From NCBI GenBank assembly GCA_944390025.1, contig CALXOK010000002.1, positions 62,001 to 126,000 of the forward strand: DNA of 64,000 nt, read 5' to 3'. Within the stretch, counting starts at the first letter, position 1. The number at the start of each line of letters is the position of its first letter. Made by a program: the position numbers and the translations under genes. Below are positions 17,795-27,160 of the stretch, piece after piece. Below the pieces are notes generated by a model, which worked only from the letters and a program-made list of their open reading frames with translations, made no database searches and was not told where the DNA came from. This DNA is from an uncultured Spirochaetales bacterium (lineage in GTDB: Bacteria; Spirochaetota; Spirochaetia; Sphaerochaetales; Sphaerochaetaceae).

Positions 17795-18474
17795 TAGAAA
17801 AGATAGAAAGACAGCAGCAGGATAGCCAGGCCGAGAAGAATCTGAACAAACTGGCCGAGCTTCCTGTATGCTTCTTTTGAGCTGAGTGCCGTTACAAAGC
17901 CGACAAAAGTTCCTGCAATAACGGAAAGCACGCTATATCCTATGCTGTAGCACAGGAGCAGAAGCGCTGAAAAAAGCACGCCATCTGCCATGCTTGCTAT
18001 CGAGAGTACTGCCACCAGCACAGGAGTTGAGCATGGAGACGAGAAGACTCCAGACAGGATTCCTGCAAGCAGTGCTCCCGGGTAACCACGCTTCTGGTTT
18101 TTCGTCTGAAGATAAGATGACGGAATAAAATTGAAAACACCAAGCATCTGCAAGCCCATCATCAGCATGAGAACTGCAAGAATAAGATACCACAGGTGTC
18201 CTGTTGTCCCTATGATGTTACCAAGAGCGAGTGCGATGAGCGATAAAAAGGTATAAGTCACAGCCATGCCTGCTGCAAATACCAGTGACAGGAGGAAGGA
18301 TGACTTAGTGTCCCTCTTTCCTGCTGACACATAGCTTATAATCAGAGGAAGGGAGGAAAGCGAACAAGGCAGGAAGGAGGATAGCACGCCTCCCAGAAGC
18401 ACGATAAGGTAAACCCATGGCTGAGACGGGTCGATAACCGAAGAAAGGGATGACAGTATAGATTCAATCATCAA
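17782..18474 (-). CDS. CcdA-like thiol-disulfide transmembrane protein
   Basis: This 230-residue polytopic membrane protein has about six hydrophobic segments. The paired motifs FLPCSLSSLPLI (residues 34-45) and SSPCSTPVLVAV in the second half each carry one Cys, as in CcdA/DsbD membrane domains. It would carry electrons from cytoplasmic thioredoxin across the membrane. It overlaps the thioredoxin-fold gene by 11 bp, its probable extracytoplasmic partner. Confidence 0.85.
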   Translation of the reverse strand: MMIESILSSLSSVIDPSQPWVYLIVLLGGVLSSFLPCSLSSLPLIISYVSAGKRDTKSSFLLSLVFAAGMAVTYTFLSLIALALGNIIGTTGHLWYLILAVLMLMMGLQMLGVFNFIPSSYLQTKNQKRGYPGALLAGILSGVFSSPCSTPVLVAVLSIASMADGVLFSALLLLCYSIGYSVLSVIAGTFVGFVTALSSKEAYRKLGQFVQILLGLAILLLSFYLFYQAF

Positions 18475-19276
18475 GGCCTCCGGCGTCTTCTGCGATTCTC
18501 TTCATCTGGGTTTCAGTAAGCACACCCTGATGGACTGTCCAGGCAGGCTTTCCTGTGTCCGAATAGACGAACTGCACGAAATTTCCGACTGAAGCCTTAA
18601 TCCGGCTGGAAGGAACATAGTTCTCTCCTGATGCAGTCAGGAATATCTGAGTCGGAACAACCATCACAGGATATTCCATAGCCGACTCAGGATGCTCCTC
18701 GACATTCAATGCGACAACCCTCACCTTTCCATAACTTTCCGAATAGAAGGATTTAAGGTCATCCATCATGCTCTGGCAGGGAATGCAACTTGTCGTATAG
18801 AACTGAATCATGACAGGCAGCCCTTCATTTCTGAGTTCATCCATATCAAGGCTGGATACGAAAAGCGGCTTTACTTTCACCTGATTCACATACTCTTCGA
18901 CAAGAGCGATGAGAAGCTCAAGGTCCTCATCCGGATTTCCGCTACGGATTCTGACTTCCCTGTCTGAGATTGTGTAATCCCATTCACCCGAAAGAGTGCT
19001 GAAGAAGTCTTCAGCCTGCCTTGTCTCGACAGTGGAAGGCAGAGTCAGGATGATGTCATCCCCATCTGTCAGGTATTCCACAGTGAGGTCAGCGACAGTG
19101 AAGCTTCCGCTGTAACTGCTGGTCTTTGTCACTTCAGCTGAAGTGGATGCTGTGCAAGCAAGCACAGGCTCACTGACACTTCTGGTCACATTGACCTGCT
19201 TTACGATGTATATGCCGGCTATAATCACAACAAGTGCGATGACGGTCAGAATCTGAACAATCCGTTTCTTTGTCAT
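18464..19276 (-). CDS. Membrane-anchored thioredoxin-fold protein
   Basis: This 270-residue protein has an N-terminal signal anchor (residues 5-27) and then an extracytoplasmic domain of about 110 residues that I do not recognise. The C-terminal thioredoxin fold has the active site CIPC at 164-167 and the cis-Pro in VVPTQIFL. Coupling to ccdA suggests it receives electrons through CcdA and reduces envelope disulfides. There is no Shine-Dalgarno; a TGC-TAGAGT element sits 6 nt before the ATG. Confidence 0.82.
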   Translation of the reverse strand: MTKKRIVQILTVIALVVIIAGIYIVKQVNVTRSVSEPVLACTASTSAEVTKTSSYSGSFTVADLTVEYLTDGDDIILTLPSTVETRQAEDFFSTLSGEWDYTISDREVRIRSGNPDEDLELLIALVEEYVNQVKVKPLFVSSLDMDELRNEGLPVMIQFYTTSCIPCQSMMDDLKSFYSESYGKVRVVALNVEEHPESAMEYPVMVVPTQIFLTASGENYVPSSRIKASVGNFVQFVYSDTGKPAWTVHQGVLTETQMKRIAEDAGGLDD

Positions 19277-19282
19277 GGCATT

Positions 19283-19291
19283 ACTCTAGCA
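19283..19291 (-). promoter_or_regulatory. Extended -10 of the thioredoxin-ccdA operon
   Basis: TG-C-TAGAGT on the minus strand (hexamer 19288-19283) ends 6 nt before the ATG at 19276. No good -35 is seen. Confidence 0.4.
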
Positions 19292-19324
19292 CAGAAAAAA
19301 ACTCTTTTTATGTAACATAATCAC

Positions 19325-19358
19325 AAAAAGGGCACGCGGTTATCTCACGTACCCTTTT
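19325..19358 (-). terminator. Intrinsic terminator of gltX-glyS-tyrS
   Basis: On the minus strand GGGTACG pairs with CGTGCCC around a short loop, flanked by A and T runs (AAAAGGG...CCCTTTTT). It lies just after the tyrS stop. Confidence 0.85.
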
Positions 19359-19365
19359 GTCTGAT

Positions 19366-20616
19366 TCAGTCAGCAATGACAAGACGGCAGAACTTCTTCT
19401 TGCCGCTTTTCAGCATGATCTCACCCCTTTCATCAGCATCATTGAGCGTGATTGTATGACGCGGATCAGATATCCTGACACCGTTCACCTCAGCGCCGCC
19501 CTGCATGACAATGGTTCTTGCCTCGCTGTTTGATTTGCAGAAGGCAGCCCTCACCATTGCAGAAAGAAGTCCGATTCCATTCTCAAGCTCCTCCTTTGTG
19601 ACGCTGAGTGAAGGAATACCCTCTCTGTTCACCACCTCTCCGGAGAAAAGAGCCCTTGCTGCATGACGGGCCTTCTCGGCCTCTTCCTGACCGTGGATGA
19701 TTGCAGTCTGCTCGTAGGCAAGACGTTCCTTTGCCTCATTGATGTTCCTCTTCGGGTCAGCATACTCGGCAATCTCATCCAGACTCATGAATGTGAAGAG
19801 CTTCATGAACTTGATGACATCATCATCTGGAACGTTTCTCCAGTACTGGTAGAAGTCATAGACAGAGCACAGGTTGCTGTCAAGGAAAATAGCACCCTTC
19901 TCGCTCTTGCCCATCTTCTTTCCGTCTGCACGCATGATGAGGTTGAATGTAAGGCCGAAGCACTGAGGGCCGTCCATTCTGTTAATCAGGTCGATACCTG
20001 CAACAATATTGCCCCACTGGTCGGCACCGCCAATCTGAAGACGGCATCCTTCATTCTTGTTGAGCATGTAGAAGTCGTAAGACTGCAGCAGCTGGTAGTT
20101 GAACTCGATGAAGCTGAGACCGCGTTCAAGCCGCTGCTTAGTTCCCTCGAATGTCAGCATGCGGTTTACGGAGAAGTAACGCCCGATATCCCTCAGAAAT
20201 TCGATGTAATTCAGGTTGACAAGCCAGTCAGCATTATTTCTGAGCACGGCATGACCCCAGCCTTCAGGAACGTCGTCACTGAAGTTGACGATACGTGAAA
20301 ACTGCTTCTTCAGCGCCTCAGCATTCTGCTGGATCTGCTCGACTGTGAGCAGTTTTCTCATCTCTGTCTTTCCAGAGGGGTCTCCGATCAGGCCCGTACC
20401 GCCTCCGACAAGGGCAATCGGATTGTTGCCGCTTTCCTGAAGATGACGCATTGCATATACAGGAACCGTATGACCGACATGCATGGAGGAACCGGAAGGA
20501 TCCACTCCGAGATAGAAGGTCACAGGACCTTTGTCCATAAGATCAGAAAGCTGGTCAAGGTCAGTACAGTCCTTGACAAAGCCTCTGTCAAAAAGCACTT
20601 GCAGTCCTTTGTTCAT
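19366..20616 (-). CDS. tyrS: Tyrosyl-tRNA synthetase
   Basis: This 416-residue class I synthetase has the HIGH-like HVGH in SSMHVGHTVPVYAM, the KMSKS motif as KMGKS, and a C-terminal S4 RNA-binding domain. The start at ATG 20616 is preferred over TTG 20631 because GAGG lies 9 nt upstream. It begins 1 bp after the glyS stop, as the last gene of the synthetase operon. Confidence 0.96.
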   Translation of the reverse strand: MNKGLQVLFDRGFVKDCTDLDQLSDLMDKGPVTFYLGVDPSGSSMHVGHTVPVYAMRHLQESGNNPIALVGGGTGLIGDPSGKTEMRKLLTVEQIQQNAEALKKQFSRIVNFSDDVPEGWGHAVLRNNADWLVNLNYIEFLRDIGRYFSVNRMLTFEGTKQRLERGLSFIEFNYQLLQSYDFYMLNKNEGCRLQIGGADQWGNIVAGIDLINRMDGPQCFGLTFNLIMRADGKKMGKSEKGAIFLDSNLCSVYDFYQYWRNVPDDDVIKFMKLFTFMSLDEIAEYADPKRNINEAKERLAYEQTAIIHGQEEAEKARHAARALFSGEVVNREGIPSLSVTKEELENGIGLLSAMVRAAFCKSNSEARTIVMQGGAEVNGVRISDPRHTITLNDADERGEIMLKSGKKKFCRLVIAD

Positions 20617-20617
20617 A

Positions 20618-21964
20618 TTAATTTTCCTCAACTCTCCTGTAATTCTTCATCTGCTCTGTGATGAAAGAGGACAGGGATGAGACACTCACCCTCTCCTGTC
20701 TCATGCTGTCGCGGAAGCGCACAGTGACAGTCTGGTCCTGAAGCGTCTGGTAGTCGACAGTGACACAGTAAGGGGTTCCAATCTCATCCATTCTTCTGTA
20801 ACGGCGGCCGATGGCACCAGACTGGTCGTAGAATGTGACGAAATCCTCTCTGAGATCATGCTCGAGCTTTGATGCGTATTCACCAAGACCGTCTTTCTTG
20901 ACAAGAGGCAGAACAGCAACCTTGACAGGTGCGATGGACGGATGGAAATGAAGGACAGTGCGCATATCACCTTCAGGAGTCATCTCTTCATCATAGGCAT
21001 CGCTGAGGGCCATGAGCACATTCCTTGTCAGACCGGCTGAGGTCTCGACAACATATGGGATGTATCTCTCATTTGTCTCCGGATCGAGGTATGTGAGGTC
21101 CTTTCCGCTGAACTTCTGATGCTGGGTGAGGTCATAGTCTGTTCTTGAATGGACACCCTCAAGCTCCTGCCATCCCATCGGGAAGAGGAACTGGATGTCA
21201 TATGCATCCTTAGCATAGAAGGCAAGCTCATCCGGACCATGCTGATGCCATCTGAGATGCTCAGGATGGATACCCATCTTGTGATAGAAGGCCATCCTCT
21301 GCTCTCTCCAGTACGGGAACCACTGATCCTCAGTTCCGGGCTTGCAGAAGAACTGCATCTCCATCTGCTCAAACTCACAGGAGCGGAAGATAAAGTTCTT
21401 TGTCGTGATTTCATTTCTGAAAGACTTGCCGACCTGTGCGATACCGAAAGGGATCTTGACTCTGGAGGACTGCAGGACATTCTTGAAGTCCACATAGATG
21501 CCCTGGGCTGTCTCCGGGCGGAGATAGACGACAGAAGCGCTGTCCTTGTTGGCTCCGATATGGGTCTCGAACATCAGGTTGAAGTTTCTTGGTTCTGTGA
21601 AGCTGTCCCTGTTGCCGCATACAGGACAGGGGGCATTGAGATCAATCTGGTCAGCGCGGAAGCGTGACTTGCACACCTTGCAGTCAACCATCGGATCTGA
21701 GAAGTTCGAGACATGACCGCTGGCTTCCCACACACGGGGATGCATCAGGATGGAGGCATCCAGACCGACGATGTTGTCATGCATCTGGGTCATCTCCTTC
21801 CACCAGAAATCGCGGATGTTGTTTTTCAGGTCAACACCAAGCGGACCGTAGTCATATGCGCCATTCAGGCCTCCGTATATTTCGGAAGACTGGAAGATGA
21901 ACCCTCTCCTTCTGCAGAGGGAAATGATTTTATCCATTGTGACAATCTGCTTTTCCTCACTCAT
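20618..21964 (-). CDS. glyS: Glycyl-tRNA synthetase (single-chain, alpha2 type)
   Basis: This 448-residue class II synthetase is of the bacterial/eukaryotic single-chain type. It has 'RRGFIFQSSEIYGGLNGAYDYGP' at the N-terminus (quoted in part: SSEIYGGLNGAYDYGPLG), motif 2 GIAQVGKSFRNEITT and a C-terminal anticodon-binding domain. A zinc-like CxxC pair occurs (CKVC and CPVC). ATG 21964 has AGGAG 7 nt upstream and lies 4 bp after the gltX stop. Confidence 0.96.
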   Translation of the reverse strand: MSEEKQIVTMDKIISLCRRRGFIFQSSEIYGGLNGAYDYGPLGVDLKNNIRDFWWKEMTQMHDNIVGLDASILMHPRVWEASGHVSNFSDPMVDCKVCKSRFRADQIDLNAPCPVCGNRDSFTEPRNFNLMFETHIGANKDSASVVYLRPETAQGIYVDFKNVLQSSRVKIPFGIAQVGKSFRNEITTKNFIFRSCEFEQMEMQFFCKPGTEDQWFPYWREQRMAFYHKMGIHPEHLRWHQHGPDELAFYAKDAYDIQFLFPMGWQELEGVHSRTDYDLTQHQKFSGKDLTYLDPETNERYIPYVVETSAGLTRNVLMALSDAYDEEMTPEGDMRTVLHFHPSIAPVKVAVLPLVKKDGLGEYASKLEHDLREDFVTFYDQSGAIGRRYRRMDEIGTPYCVTVDYQTLQDQTVTVRFRDSMRQERVSVSSLSSFITEQMKNYRRVEEN

Positions 21965-21968
21965 TTTC

Positions 21969-23447
21969 TCACTCCTGATCAAAGAGCCTCATCGCTCTTT
22001 CTATTCTTCTTCTTGATTCCTGCACGCCAAGCAGGGCGACTGTATCATGCAACGGCAGGGAGACAGTGCTGTTTGTCAGGGCAACCCTCACCGGCTGGAA
22101 CACGCCATTCACCTTGATTCCCGCACTTTCAGCATAAGCCTTGATCTCATCCTCACTCTGACTGAAAGGCTTTCCGGCCTCAGCATTTGCAAGGATGATC
22201 TCGCTTCCCTTACGGAATGCTTCCCTGGTCTTCTCCTCATCCATTCCCTTTGCAATATACTGGGCCTTGTCTGTGACAGGCTCATCCTTGAAAAGGAAGG
22301 CGGAAAGCGGAACCGCATCAGAAAGGATTTTCATTCTCTCCTTCAGCGGAGGAGCAAGCAGCATGAGAGTCTTCCTCTCCTCATCACTCACCTCCTTGCT
22401 GATGAAGCCGGCCTCCTGCAGATAAGGCAGGATGAGAGAGACAATCTCCTCATCGCTCTTCTGTCTTATATACTGGCCGTTGAACCAGTCAAGCTTCTTG
22501 TAGTCGAATGTACCGGAAGAGACATGTATGTTCTCAAGCACGAAGCATTTCTCAAGCTCCTGCCGGGAGAAGAACTCCCTGCTTCCGTCCAGAGACCAGC
22601 CGACAAGCGTGACATAGTTGAGGATTGCCTCAGGCAGATAGCCCTTCTTCCTGAAGTCGCGCACTGCAGTGTCTCCATGTCGCTTGCTGAGTTTCTGCCC
22701 ATCCTTTCCGCAGACCATCGGCAGATGGCAGTACACAGGAGGCTGCCAGCCGAATGCTTCGTAAAGGAGGATATGAAGAGGACCGGAAGGAATCCATTCC
22801 TGTGCCCTCATGATATGCGTGATACCCATAAGGTGATCATCGATGACATTCGCAAGATGGTATGTCGGATAACCGTCAGACTTGAGAAGGACAGGATCCG
22901 GAGAGACATCCTTGTTCTTTCTTGTGATATCTCCCATGAGGATGTCATGGAAGGTGGTCTTGCCTTCTGTAGGAACTTTGAGCCTGATTACCGGCTTTAT
23001 TCCAGCCTCAATCGCCTTCTGGCGCTCTTCTTCGCTCAGATGCTCACAGTGTCTGTCATACCCCTGATACTGGCTCTTTGAGGCAGCCTGCTCCTGTCTG
23101 AGCTTCTCAAGGCGCTCTGGGGTGCAGTAGCAGTAATATGCCTTGCCTTCCTCAACGAGCTGACGGGCATAGCGCTGATAAAGCTCCAGCCTCTCGGACT
23201 GTATATAAGGACCGTATGGTCCCCCGATATTCGGTCCCTCATCCCATGTTATGCCAAGCCATTCGAGGGTGTCATAAAGATCCTGAAGCGACTCATCTGA
23301 ATAGCGCTCCCTGTCTGTATCCTCGATGCGGAGAATGAACTTTCCGTGCTGGCTGCGTGCGAAAAAATAATTGTAAAGTGCTGTCCGCACTCCTCCGATA
23401 TGCTGTAACCCAGTTGGAGACGGGGCATAGCGTACTCGAACTTCCAT
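21969..23447 (-). CDS. gltX: Glutamyl-tRNA synthetase
   Basis: This 492-residue class I synthetase has HIGH as QHIGG in SPTGLQHIGGVRTAL and KMSKS as KLSKRHG. It heads gltX-glyS-tyrS and has GGAG 6 nt upstream of the ATG. With tRNA-Gln present but no glnS in the window, it may also charge tRNA-Gln for the amidotransferase route; that is inference. The upstream 66 bp are AT-rich and probably hold the promoter. Confidence 0.96.
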   Translation of the reverse strand: MEVRVRYAPSPTGLQHIGGVRTALYNYFFARSQHGKFILRIEDTDRERYSDESLQDLYDTLEWLGITWDEGPNIGGPYGPYIQSERLELYQRYARQLVEEGKAYYCYCTPERLEKLRQEQAASKSQYQGYDRHCEHLSEEERQKAIEAGIKPVIRLKVPTEGKTTFHDILMGDITRKNKDVSPDPVLLKSDGYPTYHLANVIDDHLMGITHIMRAQEWIPSGPLHILLYEAFGWQPPVYCHLPMVCGKDGQKLSKRHGDTAVRDFRKKGYLPEAILNYVTLVGWSLDGSREFFSRQELEKCFVLENIHVSSGTFDYKKLDWFNGQYIRQKSDEEIVSLILPYLQEAGFISKEVSDEERKTLMLLAPPLKERMKILSDAVPLSAFLFKDEPVTDKAQYIAKGMDEEKTREAFRKGSEIILANAEAGKPFSQSEDEIKAYAESAGIKVNGVFQPVRVALTNSTVSLPLHDTVALLGVQESRRRIERAMRLFDQE

Positions 23448-23513
23448 TTCTATCTCCAGAAAAATTAAAAAATGATTGCTGAAATAATATTATTATATGC
23501 CCTCTTGAGCAAG

Positions 23514-24335
23514 TCAGGACAGGAAGGCCTCGCTTTCTCTCAGAGCCTCTTCCTCACAGCTTTCACTGATATCATAAAACACGAAATGAGTTGCATTCTC
23601 AATGAAGCGGACAGAAGCCTTTTTCTCATAGGCTCTGACGGCTGAAGCATCAGTGACAGTATCGCTTTCGCTGGCGAGTATCAGGATTCTGTTGCGTATC
23701 TCTTTCATCGCCTTAGCCGCCTCTTCACACAGCAGGCCCATCTGATACAGCTGTCTGGGATAGATATGGCTGTAGTACTCCTTACCGAGCCTCATGTCGT
23801 CGCAAGGCGCATTCTCATAGTGAAGCCTGTAGCGGCTGTCGCTTTGCCAGGGGGCAGGCAGATCCTTCCTGAAAACTGAGACAAGCCGTAACTTCTTCAT
23901 ATCGAGAGAAGGAATCCTGAAAGCCGGCATGGCCAGCACCAGACGGCTGTGAGGACGTCTTCTTGCAGCAAGGACGGCAAGCAGACAACCCATTGAATGT
24001 GCAAGTATGTCAACGCGGGTGTAATTCTCATAAAGGAAATCAAGAGCCTTGGTGACCGGATACATCCAGTCATAGCGGGTCGTGTTCATGAAGTCCTTTC
24101 CGCTCGTGCCCATGCCTGGAAGCCGGGGAACGAAGACATCACAGCCCGCCTCATAAAGCCTCTCGGCAGGAGAGACCATCTCTCCCGGGTAGCCGGCATA
24201 ACCGTGAATCATCAGCACTGCATGATCAGGAGCCTTATCATGCAGCATGCTGAAGCTGCGGGCTGCGGGAATCACCTCGAGCGAGTCATGATAGCAGGAT
24301 GTGTACCACTCATCAAAAGTGTCGAAGACCTTCAT
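23514..24335 (-). CDS. Alpha/beta hydrolase (esterase/lysophospholipase-like)
   Basis: This 273-residue alpha/beta hydrolase has the nucleophile elbow AHSMG, the oxyanion motif HGYAG, a late Asp in ASESDTVTD and the catalytic His in NATHFVFYD. It resembles carboxylesterase EstB and monoacylglycerol lipase. ATG 24335 overlaps the LuxR-type gene by 4 bp (ATGA) and has GGAG 8 nt upstream. It is the last gene of the RloAB-like/receptor operon. No signal peptide is seen, so it is probably cytoplasmic. Confidence 0.8.
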   Translation of the reverse strand: MKVFDTFDEWYTSCYHDSLEVIPAARSFSMLHDKAPDHAVLMIHGYAGYPGEMVSPAERLYEAGCDVFVPRLPGMGTSGKDFMNTTRYDWMYPVTKALDFLYENYTRVDILAHSMGCLLAVLAARRRPHSRLVLAMPAFRIPSLDMKKLRLVSVFRKDLPAPWQSDSRYRLHYENAPCDDMRLGKEYYSHIYPRQLYQMGLLCEEAAKAMKEIRNRILILASESDTVTDASAVRAYEKKASVRFIENATHFVFYDISESCEEEALRESEAFLS

Positions 24336-25243
24336 TTCCCATTCTCCAGCCACAGGCTCTTGTGAATCAGATTCAACAGATCGATACGGCTTCTCACCCC
24401 GGTCTTGCTGAATATGTTTGCGATATGGTTGTTGACTGTATTCACACTCAGGGAGAGTGCTGATGCGATTTCCTTGTTTGTCATGCCCTTTCCAACCAGC
24501 TCAATGACTTCCATCTCCCTGTCGGTTATATGATAGCGCTCAAGCTCCTGAGCAAGGTCGACATCCTTTTTCCCATCCTTCTCGTGTATAAGACGGTTGA
24601 TTCCGAGAAAGAGGAAAACAAGTATGACTATCGCATAGGCAAGGATGAACACAGGAACGGAAATCATCCTGATCAGAGGAAAGAAAAGTCCTGCGAGCAC
24701 AAAAGGCATCAGAGAAGCTGCGACAATGAATGTCGTGAGAACGAGAATCCTGACATCCCTGTCTGCAATGCCCTTGCGGTTCTTTATCATGACAATCACA
24801 CAGAAGAAAATGTCTGTGAAGCATATGAGAAACGATATCTGCGAGAGCACGGGAGCATCAGTGACAACATCGACTATCGCTACTCCCGTAAACAGAACGG
24901 AAGCAAGAAAGAAAAGTGTCTTGTACGGATTGCGGTAAGGATGGCCTATGATCCAGGTCGTATAGTACGGGACAAAGGACAAAAGGAATGCACCGTCCGC
25001 AATAAGAAGGCCGGTCCAGATATAGCTGAGAATATTATAGACACCTTCCGAAAAGGTGAGCGCCGACCATGAGTTGAGAATGATGAAAAAAACCAGGCCA
25101 AGGCTGGTTGCCGTGAAGACTATCAAGGCAGCCGCCCTGGTCTGATGTGTCAGCTTTCTGTATACAATGCTGAGACACAGGTCCATGCTGAGTATACAGA
25201 AAGCGAGAAGACCCAGAAGCAGCGATACGGATGCTTCCATCAT
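24332..25243 (-). CDS. Seven-TM sensor with C-terminal LuxR-type DNA-binding domain
   Basis: This 303-residue protein has about seven hydrophobic segments in residues 1-225, then a short linker and a GerE/LuxR helix-turn-helix ('ITDREMEVIELVGKGMTNKE', then SLSVNTVNNHIANIFSKTG). It looks like a one-component membrane receptor that binds DNA directly, with no receiver or kinase domain. The start overlaps the RloB-like stop by 4 bp and the end overlaps the hydrolase start by 4 bp. It may regulate its own operon. The ligand is unknown. Confidence 0.85.
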   Translation of the reverse strand: MMEASVSLLLGLLAFCILSMDLCLSIVYRKLTHQTRAAALIVFTATSLGLVFFIILNSWSALTFSEGVYNILSYIWTGLLIADGAFLLSFVPYYTTWIIGHPYRNPYKTLFFLASVLFTGVAIVDVVTDAPVLSQISFLICFTDIFFCVIVMIKNRKGIADRDVRILVLTTFIVAASLMPFVLAGLFFPLIRMISVPVFILAYAIVILVFLFLGINRLIHEKDGKKDVDLAQELERYHITDREMEVIELVGKGMTNKEIASALSLSVNTVNNHIANIFSKTGVRSRIDLLNLIHKSLWLENGK

Positions 25244-25869
25244 TTAAAGACCTTGGTGTTATGTGACATATCAGCCTGTCCGCAGATTTCCGTGATAGCC
25301 ATGTTCAGCTCCGGCATAGTTGTTGCCTTTGCTCCTGTGGCCTGAACTGCAATACGGTTGTAGTCACGCGCATTCTGGTCTGCAACTGAGTGACGCGGGA
25401 ACAGCTTCATATGGAGGTTGAGCCCGTCTGTGAGAAGGTATTCCGGTGTCCATTCAAAGCCTTCAATGGCTTTCTGGAGCTGACCTTCAATCGCAGCTTT
25501 ATCAGCGATGAATGAAGCCGGCTTTCCAAGGTGGAGATAGAACCAGAGAGTGAATGACGGATTGAAATAGACAAGGTTGAGCCTCTTGGTCACACAGGCC
25601 TCCTCTGCCTCTTTCACCTCTTCAATCGTGCATCCGACATCATCAAGGCCGAAAAGGACATACGCGACATCATATCTGTTTCTGTTTTTCTCCCTGCTGG
25701 CGAAAGTCAGCAGCTGCTTAAGTGAGCCGGCAGCGGCATTGACGACTGTCAGGTTGCCGTAGCGGCAGTCCTTCCTCATCTGGGAAAAGAAGAGAGCCTC
25801 AGCCTCAGTGGCTGTGACAAGAAGGAGAGTCCTTCTTGAATCTGTGCTGTTTCTTTTGCGGGTAGCCAT
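25240..25869 (-). CDS. RloB-like protein (AbiLii/RloB family)
   Basis: This 209-residue protein resembles RloB, the partner of AAA ATPases in RloAB/AbiL-type modules. The recognisable pieces are TEAEALFF (21-28), VLFGLDD (71-77) and FNPSFTLWFYLH (102-113). In the family pattern as I recall it, the second reads like VFDxDD and the third like SNPCFELWLLLH, so two conserved acidic positions are replaced here (Asp to Gly, Glu to Thr). It shares its first base with the ATPase stop (TGATG) and overlaps the receptor gene by 4 bp. Activity is unknown. Confidence 0.72.
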   Translation of the reverse strand: MATRKRNSTDSRRTLLLVTATEAEALFFSQMRKDCRYGNLTVVNAAAGSLKQLLTFASREKNRNRYDVAYVLFGLDDVGCTIEEVKEAEEACVTKRLNLVYFNPSFTLWFYLHLGKPASFIADKAAIEGQLQKAIEGFEWTPEYLLTDGLNLHMKLFPRHSVADQNARDYNRIAVQATGAKATTMPELNMAITEICGQADMSHNTKVFK

Positions 25870-27110
25870 CAGTCTGCCTCCTTTTCATCGTTTACAAAGT
25901 AGAATTCGCTCGTGATTGGCAGAGCGCCATAAGCACCCTGCAGATACTTCTCACGAGTGCCGGCCTTTCCACGTGAAGCCTTGAAGTCTGCCAGAGAGAA
26001 GTAGACTGTGCTTGACTCGTGATCCTTCTGTGCGAACCACACGCCATCGCGGCGCAGCAGACCTTCCTTGAGAAGTGACGGGTTGCAGTCAACGACAAGC
26101 ATCTGGCTTTCCTTGTTGCATGCTTCGAAGATTTCCACGATGTGGCACAGGACATCCGGATGCAGCAGCATGCCGAAGTCATCGATGACAAGTGTCTTGT
26201 GGCTTGTGAAGCATTCGAAGAAGGCGACTGCAAGACTGGTAAGACGTCTCAGGGACAGGCTCTCAAGAGTGAAGAGATTGGAATAACCGTCAGCCTTCTT
26301 GTCGTTGATGTAAACGTGTGTGAAGACAACCTTTCCGTCATCTCTGACGCCAACTCTTCTGATATCCGTGATATCCACTGCCCAGAAGAAATTCGAAAGC
26401 TGCTCCCTCCAGCTCGGATGCTCTGTAAGCATCTTTGCGATATATGCTTCAGTTGCGCTGGAAACGCCCATCGGCATGATATGAAGGCTGTCTGTAAACC
26501 AGCTGTAAAGCTGCATGCAGGTCTCACCGCCCTTTCTGGCAGCCATGCCGAGGAAACTTGCTGTGTCAGGGATTCTTGAGGCAAGGCGCTTCTTCTCACC
26601 TCTGTACATCTTGCCGTAGCGGTATGCATAGGCGTTCTCTTCCTCGATGTACTTGCGCTCGAACATGAGCTTCTTTGAGCCGTTTATGATATGGTACAGT
26701 GTCTCCTCATAGACTCTGTCCTTGTTTGCCACAAAGCGGTAGCGGGCGATGACAGAAGGATTCTCATCGCTTCCGTCTCCCTTCTCAAGGAGAACCTCGA
26801 TCTCGATTGTCGCAGGAGTTGCCTTGTCAACACCATAGGCGAAGACAGTACCTGCGAGAGCACCTGCAAGAGGATTCTCATTCTCGTCAGGACTTGTCAC
26901 AACTCTGTTGAGGACCTCAAGAGCACGTACGAAGGAGCTCTTTCCTGCTCCGTTCGGACCGATGATGGCACTTGTCTTGATTGCCTTGAGCTTGTCATTG
27001 ATGACAACGACCTTGCTCTCGGGAAGGCGGTTGTCCTTCAAAGCCTCAAAACTGATTTTCTGAGGGGACTTTACGGACTTGAAGTTCGCAATAGTCATGT
27101 TCAGCAGCAT
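25869..27110 (-). CDS. AAA-family ATPase, RloA/AbiLi-like
   Basis: This 413-residue SMC/ABC-like ATPase has Walker A GPNGAGKSS at 51-59 and Walker B-like VIDDFGMLLHP near 312-322. The Walker B usually reads IDEPE.GLHP, so the catalytic Glu is Asp here. The signature loop reads ESLSLRRL instead of the common ES.GT.RL. It is paired with an RloB-like gene, as in RloAB and AbiL defence modules. The ATG at 27110 has a strong AGGAGG 5 nt upstream. ATP binding is likely; hydrolysis may be slow or altered. Confidence 0.78.
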   Translation of the reverse strand: MLLNMTIANFKSVKSPQKISFEALKDNRLPESKVVVINDKLKAIKTSAIIGPNGAGKSSFVRALEVLNRVVTSPDENENPLAGALAGTVFAYGVDKATPATIEIEVLLEKGDGSDENPSVIARYRFVANKDRVYEETLYHIINGSKKLMFERKYIEEENAYAYRYGKMYRGEKKRLASRIPDTASFLGMAARKGGETCMQLYSWFTDSLHIMPMGVSSATEAYIAKMLTEHPSWREQLSNFFWAVDITDIRRVGVRDDGKVVFTHVYINDKKADGYSNLFTLESLSLRRLTSLAVAFFECFTSHKTLVIDDFGMLLHPDVLCHIVEIFEACNKESQMLVVDCNPSLLKEGLLRRDGVWFAQKDHESSTVYFSLADFKASRGKAGTREKYLQGAYGALPITSEFYFVNDEKEAD

Positions 27111-27160
27111 AGCTACCTCCTAATGAATCTCCGGACAGGACCGGGGGAATTTCCATATCT

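Noticed and set aside
22047-23081. Long open frame antisense to gltX (344 codons), and similar ones antisense to lepA (3041-3958), the acyl-CoA synthetase (14534-15409) and valS (41400-42578)
   Set aside because: Each mirrors a certain housekeeping gene, has no family motif or Shine-Dalgarno, and is explained by codon bias on the coding strand.
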